From the NCBI GenBank assembly GCA_003499525.1, contig DNTB01000075.1, forward strand, positions 1 to 21,322: 21,322 bases of DNA. Direction: 5' to 3'. This document shows, piece after piece, positions 8,001-17,300 of this stretch. Position 1 is the first letter of the stretch. Each line of letters starts with the position of its first letter. The stretch comes from Flavobacteriales bacterium. Its GTDB lineage: Bacteria; Bacteroidota; Bacteroidia; Flavobacteriales_G; Salibacteraceae. A program made the position numbers and the translations under genes. The notes beneath the pieces are model-generated. The model was not told where the DNA came from. It did no database searches and saw nothing but the letters and a program-made list of their open reading frames with translations.

Positions 8001-10623
8001 TATAACAAATGACAAGACGGGCACAACCAATGCTTCAGGCTCTTATCCAGTAGGTACTACAGTAGTGACCTGGACTGTTACATACAACGGAAATACAACT
8101 ACATGTATTCAGAATGTAACAGTAAATCCCAATCCAGCACCTGCTATTGCATGCAGTCCAAAAACTGAGAATAATGACCCAGGTATGTGCAGTGCAGTGG
8201 TCAATTTAAACCCTGTAGTCACTGATGCTTGTGATTCAACAATCATCACAAATGACTATACGAATGATGATCAGACCATAGCTACATTCCCTGTTGGCAC
8301 CACAATGGTAACATGGACGGTTACGCAAGGCACCAACACGAGCACATGTGTTCAAACCGTAACGGTCAAAGACAGTGAACCACCAATCGTACACCAATGG
8401 CCGCCTGATGAAGTGCGATATGCAGATCCGGGAAGACAGGACGCCTATATCCAAATTGGACAGCCCATAGCATCAGATAATTGTAACGTAACGTTTACCA
8501 ACAGTAGAAACGGCACTTCGGATGCTACCGATCATTACACGATTGGCTCTCATTCTGTTTTCTGGACTGTTTCTGATGGTGTCAATGATACCACTTCCCC
8601 TTCTCAAACTATTGTAGTACAAGAAGATCCTAATCCACATGCGATCTGCAAGGACATTACGGTAAACTTGAGGGGCAAGACTTCAGTGCAGGTAGACCCT
8701 ATGGATGTAGATGATGGTTCATGGTATCATGTTGGCCCACTAACAAGCTACAGCTTGAATCCAAACACCTTTGATAAAAATAATATTGGACCCAATGTAG
8801 CTTATTTAACCGTTTCTGATGGCATAAAATCCGATGCATGCAGCAGCATCATTACTGTTATAGATATTGACGATTTTGATACTAAGGATGATACTATTGA
8901 CTATGAGGATATTATAGATTGGAAAAACAATCCTCCGTGCTCAGGAGCCACAGGTGTTTTTTCTGTAGGTACATACACTGATGTGACACCCGGTTCTTGT
9001 TCCTATGACTATGTGAATTACTTTCATAACAATTCTCTGCAGGCCGAATATTGGCTTTATTCACTTGACCGGGGTCAGGTAAACCCCGTAGTTCATCACA
9101 GTTTCAACAATTGTTCTTCTCACGAATATGTTGAATGTGATTATTCATTCGAGTATACCAATACGGTCAATCCTATAGATGAAGGACACAACAATTCCCT
9201 CACAACAGGTCATGCGAATTCAGGCACTCCACCACCAAGCAGCTCTTTGAATGTGTGCTGTTTCTTTAAACATCAAAAATTTGACATGTACGGTAAAGAA
9301 ATCGTCATTTTTATTGACCGCTATGGAAATATAAAGTCAGTAGAGGATAAAGACGTTAAGATAATTCGTTCAGGAAGAAGAAACGTAGTGGACGCTAAAG
9401 TCGCCGAAATAGTGAGTGTCGGAACCGGTCCTTTTGTGGACGATTTCAAGAACCAAACCAAGCGCACAGAGTATTATAGCCAGAATAAAGTTATCAGGGC
9501 ATCAACAAATACATTTAGCGATTACTGGAAAACGGATCGTGAACTCGAAAATAGCCCCACGAACTATTCAATTAATCCATTTGTATATGGTATTCGCGGA
9601 AATTTTAAGCCGTATCAAAGCTATTACTCTAACAGCAACCGAATCGAAAGTGAGGATATGACAGAAGCCGGAAAGCTAAAGGACTTTCTACCGTTCTGGG
9701 AGTTCGCCGGTTCTATGAACAAAATAGCACCTACACAGGCTTCCGTAGATGATTGGTTGCTTTCAAGCCAAATTACGGCTTACTCCGCCATGCATGGAGC
9801 TCCATTGGAGCAGTATGTCTCTCTTGATCAATCCGGCGCAAATAACATCTACAGTGCGGAGGTGATAGGCGGACATGGAAAGGTATCGGCCGTTGGAAGC
9901 AATATGATGAATAGTGAGATTTTCTTTGCTGATTTTGAAGATAACACCAACCAAAATGACTATGAAATAGAGCATATTGATAATTGGCGCACATCCACAA
10001 TAAATAGAAGATCTACTAGTACTGCTCATACTGGAAAATTTAGCCTGTATGTAGCTCCGAATGCGAGCTACACCATTAATATTCCTGTGGCTTCGGAACC
10101 CGTACAAGATTATCAGAAGAAATACCTTCATGCAGGGTATAGTCCTTCTACACGCACTTATATCGTTAGCGGATGGATAAAAGACGAGGTTAACCAGTCC
10201 GGGTCTTCTGATCCACAAACTGAGATAAGTCAGATCATACAACACCATACATTGGCTACATTGGAAATTGAAAGTAAACAGGTCTTAATCAATATCGATG
10301 ACGCACCTTTTGTAGAAGGTTGGCAACGATTTAGTGTTGAAGTTGACCTTGATATTTCGGATGGAATCAACATCAAATTCAGCGGGGATAAGAATGGGGC
10401 TTATCTGGATGACTTAAGAATGTACCCTATTGATGGAACCATGAAGTCATTTGTTTATGATGACACCTACCAACGGCTTCAAGCTGAATTAGATGAGAAT
10501 AACTATGCTACATTTTATGACTATGATCATGAGGGTAACCTAATTCGAATAAGAAAGGAGACAGAACGAGGAATCTTAACACTGCAAGAGAGCTACAAAC
10601 ATACTCACCACCCAAACCCATAA
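2065..10623 (+). CDS. Giant exported SpvB/TcB-like protein with HYR repeats
   Basis: Up to 2852 aa; ATG at 2074 (M4) is an equal alternative. A long basic n-region (FYRKHAKK) precedes a hydrophobic segment ending in TAALA (A38). The family then opens with LTGGPTQPE, LFTGDFTYNIPLMDVGGYPI (62-81) and WVGLGW (97-102), resembling the SpvB/TcB N-terminal pattern. Further family landmarks in order: DGSRYVFGIPAMN (611 on), SFGWRTP and ELWYLHSIESS (about 712-763), DYESDDYGWVQ (about 940), GGGYRVAKVEI and SWDDMTG (about 1168 on), SGVASFEPLLGGEENP, NELFDGHTGDLL (about 1483), then VYVPGDEVLV (1596 on). A composite insert of about 780 residues follows (see separate entries). The backbone resumes at FDMYGKEIVIF (2406) and RSGRR, then a CBM-like beta-sandwich stretch (about 2640-2795) and one terminal YD repeat ending ETERGI. 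No T9SS C-terminal domain is visible at the end (HHPNP). The end matches the family, so the gene is complete. It is 3 bp from the next gene. The shell role is inferred. Confidence 0.93.
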   Translation: MRPMNYSRTFYRKHAKKASVFFTLLFLSELFAPTAALALTGGPTQPEMSSFEPISTNQMVDLFTGDFTYNIPLMDVGGYPINIAYHAGVGMEQEASWVGLGWNINPGVINRTVRGVPDDFNGDLIETSMHRKEDITVNAKGGLDKEIIGLKLEKLGKLNLSLGMSFTYNTYRGFYMAPDFGLNFNASVGDIFGGQVGINHSADGGIGMYAAPTMKLGNDKFAGSISPTVSYNARNQSIGLSVNTGIALSESKEAAEKGESKHNTKRMEKFSKAIKKIAKGKNAKVREFTDYEMKSLNMSGSGSIQFGSSSYIPSSAPSMSNEFGSIRGAIGLEVQSAHLAAYVEGNYMKQSLANTSITDGAYGYLFLHERPKKNGQFEGIADFNRDGPSGSFNPAVKYLSPSTMTYDILSVNAHGTGGMYRPFRNDVGVVSDPYYEYNSVNGLSLGFEIGAGSIARIGGDAVVRSSQDRGGNWLDPQLTEYEFKPKVKGRLEENVYYKVAGEIVPITETYKAFGYDEVKSYYTKSKNSLHEPGLQVDKWVKYETSHDISPRQPRGKVVTILNGAEASFVGLDKKIRSVSGKDYDNLTEFEYSRETNSEDYHTSEITQYEKDGSRYVFGIPAMNRTKEEYLFSIDGQSNPRAISTVQYSQTDATTGNLKGLDNYFSKKVTPEYAHSFLLTGYLSPDYMDVTGDGITDDDIGTAVKFNWTKVHDSFGWRTPIGGYKANYAAGNEGDKNDDKASFVHGTKELWYLHSIESSHYVAVFETDDFRTDATSVRLHGALEPLKKSKRLKRIVLYAKSNLDKPLKTVEFEYTQELCQGIPNGTGGTSGNNGKLTLKKISFKFGESSGAAFAPYEFTYNEQYVKNSSSIPVNGDYNPEQVDRWGNFKGHNIPESSTSKLSKNEYPYTNQEVAKDVADSWASLWNLSKIKLPSGGEITIDYESDDYGWVQDQPAMEMIRVKGAGSTEKWSSATNKLYHGNGNSQNYYLYFELPFDVNNLPQGYTKELAFKNMFKSFDLKKNQLYYKFYVKVVDGVAEHNGITGYATVETHNNELVMGICPDDSKYGYIKVKPTRAGGKINKHWVNPIAANAMQYFTNYMPTYVKPGADKGAPQGDFLAIAKKMVTIIPDLLQMVVGPVRYMMINGVASEFSNTASLIRVNSWDNQKFGGGYRVAKVEISDSWDDMTGNEFESTYGQEYSYLNEDGTTSGVASFEPLLGGEENPLRYPTKFMQKKNPGVSPNWELFQETPLGETFYPSPVVGYERVVVKNIHADKPSSKYYKETRFYTAKDFPVYFKNSDISVKEPNKLIGKLKPPVGTWTTKAHFSAAQGFVFYLNDMHGKMKSESHYSVLGNGTNKVKLSGTEYIYYTERDKEEGREVLHNKVRAVLRNGKIGEIMLGKEIDLTIDSRDIYHNDKSQNIKGSLDVITLGIIPAFPLPMVLYLDENNETQVRTAVVTKIIQSHGLLHKVVTHDMNHQTTLTNELFDGHTGDLLVSRVNDPFGQDHITSLLPAYWNERYERMGHAYRNIGFEEMGGKEITILGPCADLDTDDPDAFDFLSYYFYEGIVDSYLENHKEVNSAYGKLNTIAGNLMTANVYVPGDEVLVMKDGVKEHLWVMNVLSPQDVEDLLAATPASEHCLSEVTGTPNGITSSDNSGTGNSGTNGNADPRCSNILTESAFKAGIVNASPDLTTVEVDEILGDLVNFDTDPSAEKICDLLDLFPLQSKDPSTFFTNYRLDDFAFLISDGNTFSAQYQLNNTGKLIKEILDDPLLHYFIGNYFPASQNSLITSNGALHDPNYIEFYETVLSDEQLTQYLKCTLDHPEILQFVSNLGCDQDAADLVRFSTYNWYKCFEKDPNQYTTLSELWDCDDVAIGPPGSVLDPVIGLNSTTGSSGGNVPGGVSTDPKTIMGVLNQTQTNPGANTTSSANTPNTQGTNETVLCEITCPSDKIETADAGNCDKNIIIPPLNYSGQDCTNPVITNDKTGTTNASGSYPVGTTVVTWTVTYNGNTTTCIQNVTVNPNPAPAIACSPKTENNDPGMCSAVVNLNPVVTDACDSTIITNDYTNDDQTIATFPVGTTMVTWTVTQGTNTSTCVQTVTVKDSEPPIVHQWPPDEVRYADPGRQDAYIQIGQPIASDNCNVTFTNSRNGTSDATDHYTIGSHSVFWTVSDGVNDTTSPSQTIVVQEDPNPHAICKDITVNLRGKTSVQVDPMDVDDGSWYHVGPLTSYSLNPNTFDKNNIGPNVAYLTVSDGIKSDACSSIITVIDIDDFDTKDDTIDYEDIIDWKNNPPCSGATGVFSVGTYTDVTPGSCSYDYVNYFHNNSLQAEYWLYSLDRGQVNPVVHHSFNNCSSHEYVECDYSFEYTNTVNPIDEGHNNSLTTGHANSGTPPPSSSLNVCCFFKHQKFDMYGKEIVIFIDRYGNIKSVEDKDVKIIRSGRRNVVDAKVAEIVSVGTGPFVDDFKNQTKRTEYYSQNKVIRASTNTFSDYWKTDRELENSPTNYSINPFVYGIRGNFKPYQSYYSNSNRIESEDMTEAGKLKDFLPFWEFAGSMNKIAPTQASVDDWLLSSQITAYSAMHGAPLEQYVSLDQSGANNIYSAEVIGGHGKVSAVGSNMMNSEIFFADFEDNTNQNDYEIEHIDNWRTSTINRRSTSTAHTGKFSLYVAPNASYTINIPVASEPVQDYQKKYLHAGYSPSTRTYIVSGWIKDEVNQSGSSDPQTEISQIIQHHTLATLEIESKQVLINIDDAPFVEGWQRFSVEVDLDISDGINIKFSGDKNGAYLDDLRMYPIDGTMKSFVYDDTYQRLQAELDENNYATFYDYDHEGNLIRIRKETERGILTLQESYKHTHHPNP
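6928..9279 (+). other. Composite insert splitting the backbone of the giant protein
   Basis: In the family as I remember it, the segment VPGDE...WV is followed closely by an IFIDxxGN segment and RSGRR. Here the first part ends near residue 1619 and the second begins at 2406. Between them lie, in order: a Gly/Ser/Asn/Thr linker (about 1650-1670), a probably helical domain of about 200 residues with several Cys and Trp (about 1671-1875), a second Ser/Thr/Asn/Gly/Pro linker (about 1876-1941), four HYR-like modules (1942-2269), and an Asp-rich then Cys/His/Asn-rich segment (about 2270-2400). The two linkers bounding the helical part look like module joints. Confidence 0.6.
7888..8868 (+). repeat. 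Four tandem HYR (hyalin-type) modules
   Basis: Modules at about residues 1942-2024, 2028-2101, 2107-2189 and 2193-2269 of the giant protein. The first two are closest to each other: each has YPVGTT or FPVGTT, then VTWTVT, and ends with a Cys before QNVTV or QTVTV. The third has IGSHSVFWTVSDG and starts with DSEPP. The fourth is the shorter AICKDITVNL type with a VDDGS segment and SLNPNTF. HYR modules are immunoglobulin-like adhesion folds; the paired Cys fit oxidation outside the cytoplasm. Confidence 0.85.
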
Positions 10624-10626
10624 GAC

Positions 10627-11373
10627 ATGAATAAAAGAGCAATTTTCTTATTGGGCTTAACCATCATCTTCTTCAATTCAGCTTTCCAGCTAATCGAAGA
10701 AGAACCGGATATTCAGTCTATTTTGAACAAAATTGGAGCTCAGTATCAAACACATACCAAGAAGAATACTTTTCGTCTGACATCTTCTTATAAATGGGCG
10801 TGCACGGATAGTCTTCTTCAGACTATGGCACTTGAGTATTATGTGCTGAATGGTGATTACTACATTAATTCTGGCAATGCCGAGTTTGTGATTAATGATG
10901 ACTTCTTCGTAGCTATTTACCACGATCGGAAGCAACTCGTTTATTCCAATGAGGCGTTGCTGGATTTTCAGTTTCAGAAAGACGATAGTTTTATTCAGAA
11001 CATCAGGGAGCTGGTTGTCAACAATACTGTTGCTGCTCGTGTCGAATCTATCAATGACAGAGAGTATTTGATGACACTGTCTTTTAACGATCAAATCACG
11101 CAGGACTATGACAAAGTTGAATTGAGGTACACTACCGATTATGACCTGCTCAGCGTCAAGTACTTTGAGAAGTATCCCAACGGTGAGAACTTGATTCAAA
11201 ATCCCAATTGCTTAACACTGGATATAGATAATGAACCAGATTTTAGCTTAAACGACATTCCAAAATCCAAATTCAATTCTGGAACTTACATAACCAAAGT
11301 TCGGGGCAAAGTAATGCCTCGTGAAAAATACGCAGAGTACACTTTCATCGACCAATCCACAAATCATGAATAA
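10627..11373 (+). CDS. Exported protein of unknown function, possibly LolA-like fold
   Basis: A 248-aa protein with a signal peptide: MNKR, a hydrophobic run LLGLTIIFFNSA, then a mature part starting at about residue 20-22. It begins 3 bp after the stop of the giant gene and its TAA lies inside the first codons of the RHS gene (8-bp overlap, ATGAATAA), so it sits translationally between the two giants. The mature part alternates short strands, with YYINSGNAEFVIND and AIYHDRKQLVYS around residues 79-112, a pattern reminiscent of the curved antiparallel sheet of LolA/LolB-like carriers. That comparison is weak and based on spacing only. A periplasmic chaperone or carrier for the large neighbours would fit the position, but this is inference. 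I know no named family for it. Confidence 0.85.
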   Translation: MNKRAIFLLGLTIIFFNSAFQLIEEEPDIQSILNKIGAQYQTHTKKNTFRLTSSYKWACTDSLLQTMALEYYVLNGDYYINSGNAEFVINDDFFVAIYHDRKQLVYSNEALLDFQFQKDDSFIQNIRELVVNNTVAARVESINDREYLMTLSFNDQITQDYDKVELRYTTDYDLLSVKYFEKYPNGENLIQNPNCLTLDIDNEPDFSLNDIPKSKFNSGTYITKVRGKVMPREKYAEYTFIDQSTNHE

Positions 11374-14300
11374 TCCCATCAGATCACTCGTATACCTATC
11401 AATTTTTTTGTTTCCAGTGTTGTTGCATGCGCAGCAAAGAGAGTACAAGGTTACCAATGTGGCTTATTTCAATGGTGGCGATTGCCCCGAGTCCCAAAGC
11501 TCTTCCGCAACATGCCTTAGCGAATTGGTTGAAAATTTCAATTTTGATGTCACCAATTCTTCCTATAACGTCGGCAATATGTATAACATAATTGACCGCA
11601 AAAACAGGATTGTAATTCAAACGATTGAATCAAATCAATTTGAAATAGAACCTTACACTTACAAGTATACCTTCACATTTGAGCTACTCCGAAAAGATTT
11701 TGATCATCAGGAAGGAAGAGCGACAGAGTTCGTAAAAATGGACATAAGCTACTCATCAGATCCTTTAACGGTAGAGAATGATCGGAGCATATTTGAATTC
11801 GAAGGAATGGGTTTTGCCCGAATGGAGTTGAGATCATTGAAAATTGAGGAGTGGACCGATCCAAGTGAAAGCCACTCAAAATTCGAACGTTATTATTCAC
11901 TGACCGAAAACTTTCAGCTTACGGAAGATGAGGAATATGAAAATAAAAGAAACTTTCGGGTTGAATTCAGTATCGAAGAAGAGCGATATGAACCTGAGAA
12001 CGGACCTTTACCCGGCATAACGAATTCTTTCAGTCAGAACAATTCGCATATTGAATTATTCTGGGATGCAAGTGAAACTTCACGTTCCAGCCATCCAAAC
12101 CCTTCATGGTTTGAGCTGGAGTGGCTTTTTGTACCCGAATCTTACCGAGCTACTAAACTCTCCAATGCCAATCAGAATGCAGAATTTAATAAAGGGGCAA
12201 CGCGAATAGTAACCGATAAGCTGTCGTACTCGGTTAGAAACATCTACAATAAACCGGGTTATTTCTATGCTCGCTACAGAAGAATTAGACCTCAGCTAGT
12301 ATCAACCCCTGACGGTTATTATCTCGATCAGCAAAGGCTCATGATTTCAGAATGGAAGTACCTTTCAGATCCTGTCGATTTCACCATCCCTTCCAATCAA
12401 TTTGACGAAACGAATAAAAACTGGACGTATCAATCCACATTCCTGGAAGAGGAAAAAAGAAAAGACATCATTTCTTATTTCGATGGTTCCGGAAATGCAC
12501 AGCAAACCATCACTCATTTGAGCAGCGAACCCGGCGTATTGCTCATGGCACAACCACTCTATGATTATTCCGGCAAACCTGTGATACAACCTTTGCCAGT
12601 GCCGGTCGAAGTTCCAGGTTCGGCAAACGAGTTCAGCTACAGGGGTAACTTAAATTCCTGGGGGACGACTTCTCCGTGGAAAGAAGAATACGATGCATAC
12701 GATCCCGTCGGAGATAGAAAAGTTCCTGGCGCAATGAGTTCGGTAAGTAGTGTGGCAGAGAAGTACTATTCTGATGATTTGTTATTTTCAAACAGCATCC
12801 ATCGTGATATGGTACCCCAATCAGAAGGCTACCCGTATTCGTATACTGAGTATATGGGAGATGGAAGCGGCCGTGTGAAAAGAGTTGGTTCGCCTGGTGA
12901 AACGTATCGCGTTCACGATCAAAACGGTTTAGAGAAGAATTTTACGGCGTACAACTATACCGAACCGGATCAACAGCTATTGGATAAACTGTTTGGAAGT
13001 AACGCAGCATCAAAGGATTTCTATCGTCAAATAATAATGACCGATCCCAATGGTCAAAGTACCTTAACTATTCAGGATGCTCAGGGGAGAACCGTGGCCT
13101 CCGGACTGTATTTTAACAGAGAAAGTGAACCAGCTCATCAGCATAACATCGATTACCTGCCATCGAGCATTCCACTGGTTTCGGAAATGATAACATCCAC
13201 AAATAACGACATAACACCTGATGGACACTCCATTAACCACACCAGTGCCATCTATTACGATGGAATGAGCTCATTGAAATTAGGATACAAACTAAGAGTT
13301 GAAGACTTTCAAGGTTGTGGCGCCAATATCTGTTTTGATTGCACGTATGATCTTACCGTGTATTTGCTCGACGACAAGGGCAACAAAATAAATCCTGCAA
13401 CCGGTAATCTTGATGAGAATATCATTAAGGAAACCATAAACATAGCATGTACTTCAGATGGTACACCTAAATTTTTTCCAACCCAGAATCGCAGAGAATT
13501 TGAGTTTATTAAGAGTATGAACGAGGGAACCTATTACCTCGTAAAAGAACTCACTCCCGTTTTTTCCGAAGCAACCTTTAACGCCATCATTGCAGATGCA
13601 ACATCTAATAATTGTGTGCTTTCCGAATACTACTTTACCGAACAGGAAATAAACAACGAGAACTTCAATACCTGTGAATCCACCTTTGAGGCTCCTTCGC
13701 CTTGCGAGTCTTTTGTTAGCATAGTGAAGGAGGACATGATTCCCGGTTCCGGAAAGTATGCTACGTCAGGAGCAAGCGAATATTCCATATTTGATGTTCC
13801 AACGGCGCAGAACATCATTATTTCTGATGAAGATTTCAACACCAATGTTCAAAGAAATGCACCTCCCTATGATGTACAATACAATACTTATGGATGGCAT
13901 TATGCAGACGGATTGAATCTTCAACATGAATATTATCAAAACTACTTTAGCCACAGTAGCTACAATCAGCTAAGTCAATTTTTATATAATAATTGCAATA
14001 ATGGTACGAATGATGCCCCGGATTCTGTCCGATCAGAGAATATTACTAATTCAGACATTACTACCGATGCTTTTTCGATGAGTATTATTGAATTGAAGTA
14101 TGAGACTGGTGATGATGGTAATTCTGTTGAAATCGTAATGGCCGGCGACCCGATAGTTTTTGAATATTCACCAGTAGCGCAAAACCCAATTCCACAAGTC
14201 GCTAAGGATTACAATATCACCATTGATGTGAATCAAATCTTTGCATTCTTTCATAGTGGAAACATACCACCTGATGATTTTATTTTTCCGCGTCAAATGC

Positions 14301-17300
14301 ATTTGCAAATGTATTATGGAGGAATCAACATGGGCAGCCAATATGTAGATATTTCAGAATGTACAGATCAGAACTACACCCCCTCAAACAATCCATGGAA
14401 GGAGCTTAGATTTTATAAGCCGGGCATCATACCACGAAGTAATGAAGTGAAAATATTTATTTCCTTTGATCAGTTTGCCGCCCATCAAAGTTTCAGCATC
14501 AATGACTACCCTAAAATTCTATTTGGAGTAGGCTTTGACGATCTGGTAATAAGCTATGATGAAGTAGGGTGCAACTGTGCTGCTGTTTTACCTGACCTTG
14601 AGAATCCGTGTTCAACCTGCGCAAATGAATTAAAAGCACCTTTCCAATGTCTTCAAGCTGAGTTTGCGAATGCCGGGTTTACTAGTCCTAATCCAGCGAC
14701 GGAATACAAGAATGAATCTGAATTCACAAGCGCCTTTAACGGTCTTACCGAGGTGGAACAAGACAAGTGGTTGGAGGTGTTGGTGCTGGCGCATCCTGAA
14801 TACTGTAATCTCGAGAAATGTGAATATCTCAATGCTCCGGATGTTGTGCGATTTGAAGAAGTTCTAAGAAATTCAGACTACACAGAATGGAAATCGAAAT
14901 ATGGAAGCTACGATCTTCGAACGCTTGATGTGGGAACAGGGTCACTTTTTGATGAATTAGTAGAGCTGGACCCATTATTTCAAACCAATGCACCACCTCC
15001 AACCTGGCTTTCGGACCTTGAAAATAGAATGCATCAGGCCCTATTGCATGCATATGTAAATACCAATAAAGGTGTCGACTTCTCAATATACGACCTGGCC
15101 ATGCTGCCCATGACGGGAATGATACATACCTACGGATACGACAATGTATGGACAACCGTTGCACAGCTTCAGTACCATATTGATTTGTTGCATAGTGGAA
15201 TTCGAAACCGAGGACCCGTCCACAACTCGGAGTTGGATCAGGTGTACTTTGAAAACCTCAAGACACTGTATCTTGGAATAAGAAATTTTATGATGAGTTC
15301 GGCATATAAGCCCTGTGTCGATTGTTATACACTTTATGTCGAAGATCTGGTATTTCCTAATGTAGCCTATACCCAAACTGTTGATCCAACCACAGGGCAA
15401 AAAACCACCATTACCGCTGCCGATGAGGATAAGGAAATGGAAGATGCCTTTATGGAGAAGTTTGGAGATATGATGGACGATGAGTTTGGGGTTACAAACT
15501 TGGAAACCTCTAGTTTGCAAGACTTGCAAACCACAGTTCAACAGCGCATCTCACCTCAAAAAGCTTCAGACTGCGAAGTCTTTTTGAGAGGTGAAATTGA
15601 AGACAATTTCCCAATATCGGGCAACAAGGTTATTGCAAGGGATGGCGTTACTATGGTACTGATTACCGATGTTGTGGCCGCACTGCTGCCCTTATGTACG
15701 CAGGGAAATGAGCCATCCTATGCCGATATCCGAGCCGCATTGGAAAGTATACAAATACAAAACACCCCATTTGGAGTTGCTAATTTGCTCCATGGTGGTG
15801 GTGCAAAAGAATCTTTAAAAGTGAATGAATACCTCATCGAGGTGCGACATCCATTGTATAAAATGGAGCATGCGCCGCAGGTTGGGATGGATGATATAGA
15901 AACTACAGTAAATCATGGCATTTTACAAGATGAATTGAACATTGGGCGTTCAATTGACCTATCTCAACCCAATTTTGCCCCAGGTATTTTGCCCTTTATT
16001 GTGAATAAAAGCTATGAAGGTTACTTTTTTGAACTAGATCAGGGTTTCAAAAAAATTGTCTTTACAGGAAATGTGGAGCCTGTATTTGAATTCTTCGATT
16101 ACTATATGCTGCTGAACAGCCCGAATACGGCAGGTTATTTTTTCAAGATCGATGCCATTGTAGACGGAGATAATAGGAAATTGATGGGCTTTGTAAATGC
16201 CCAACTCTTTGAACTCTCCGATGCATTCTATGGCATAATGGATCGTCCCAAACATGAAGATCGGCTGAATTGTTCTGTAGCCAACGACGTCCTGCAGAAT
16301 TTTCTTAATATCGATCTGAGTGCAAACTCCTCTTCAACCTTGTTTATTCGAGAAATAGTTGATAACCCGGTTCATCATAATTCAATAGAGTGGGAACTCT
16401 CATACAAAGAGATGTTTAAAAACTACGCCAATCATGCCTATAATCTGGAATTGTCCTACGGAGATTATTATCAATTTCTATCGGCATGTCAAGTAAGCGA
16501 TGATGTAGTCAAAAACCAGTTAAATACGATAGCTGATTTCAAATCTGCATTTGATTTGGACAACTATTCCGGTTTAAACCTGGTTGGTGATATCAATAAT
16601 GTTCAGGCGGCCTCAAATGCCAAAAATGTTTACGACGCGTTTGTAGCGAGCGTTAAAACGGGTTCGAATGCAGGTATGACGGATTTGAATACCCTTGAGT
16701 CGGTTCTCTCAGGAGTTACACAAGTTAATTCTGATGCATTTGATAAGGTATCCTATTCCACAGATGATGTCATTGGAGAGTCGAACAATCTGTATTATTA
16801 CAAAACAAAGGGCGTCCTTACCGATATTGAGTCCTTGCTGAATGGTTTAAGGCCAAATTTTATTGACGAGTATGATGATGAACTGTATGTTGGGGAATCA
16901 AACAATGCCATTCGTTCGGTAACAGAAAATGGTTCTTTTATCAACCTAAAACCGCCACAAAAAACGCCACAACACACAGCGGCATGGAATGTCACTAAAC
17001 AACTGAACGATAAGTACAACGGTGTAAAATTCGACGCCGGTAGTGCCGGATTCAATGCACTTCTTCCCGCAGGGGTAACAGGTAACTTTGAAGTGCGCAT
17101 GTGGATGCATCAAAACAGCAACGGAAATCTATGGATCCATTTCGCAGACGATCAGCAACGGAAGTATAATGATATTGTGCTCTTTTACAATAAATACAAC
17201 GGCGACTTTAAAATGTCAGATGTACAGAGTTTTAAAGATCCCGAGCCGCTGATTTATCGCCCGGGCGAGGAGGAGTATTTCGTTATTACCGCAGTAACCA

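Noticed and set aside
9763..10248. Minus-strand open frame of 161 codons
   Set aside because: It lies wholly inside the C-terminal part of gene 3, whose translation matches the family there; the antisense product has no recognisable motif.
10690..11199. Minus-strand open frame of 169 codons
   Set aside because: It is antisense to the 248-aa exported protein, which has a good signal peptide and fits the operon packing; the reverse product looks like a shadow.
15083..15541. Minus-strand open frame of 152 codons
   Set aside because: It is antisense to the continuous RHS frame and shows no domain or plausible start context.
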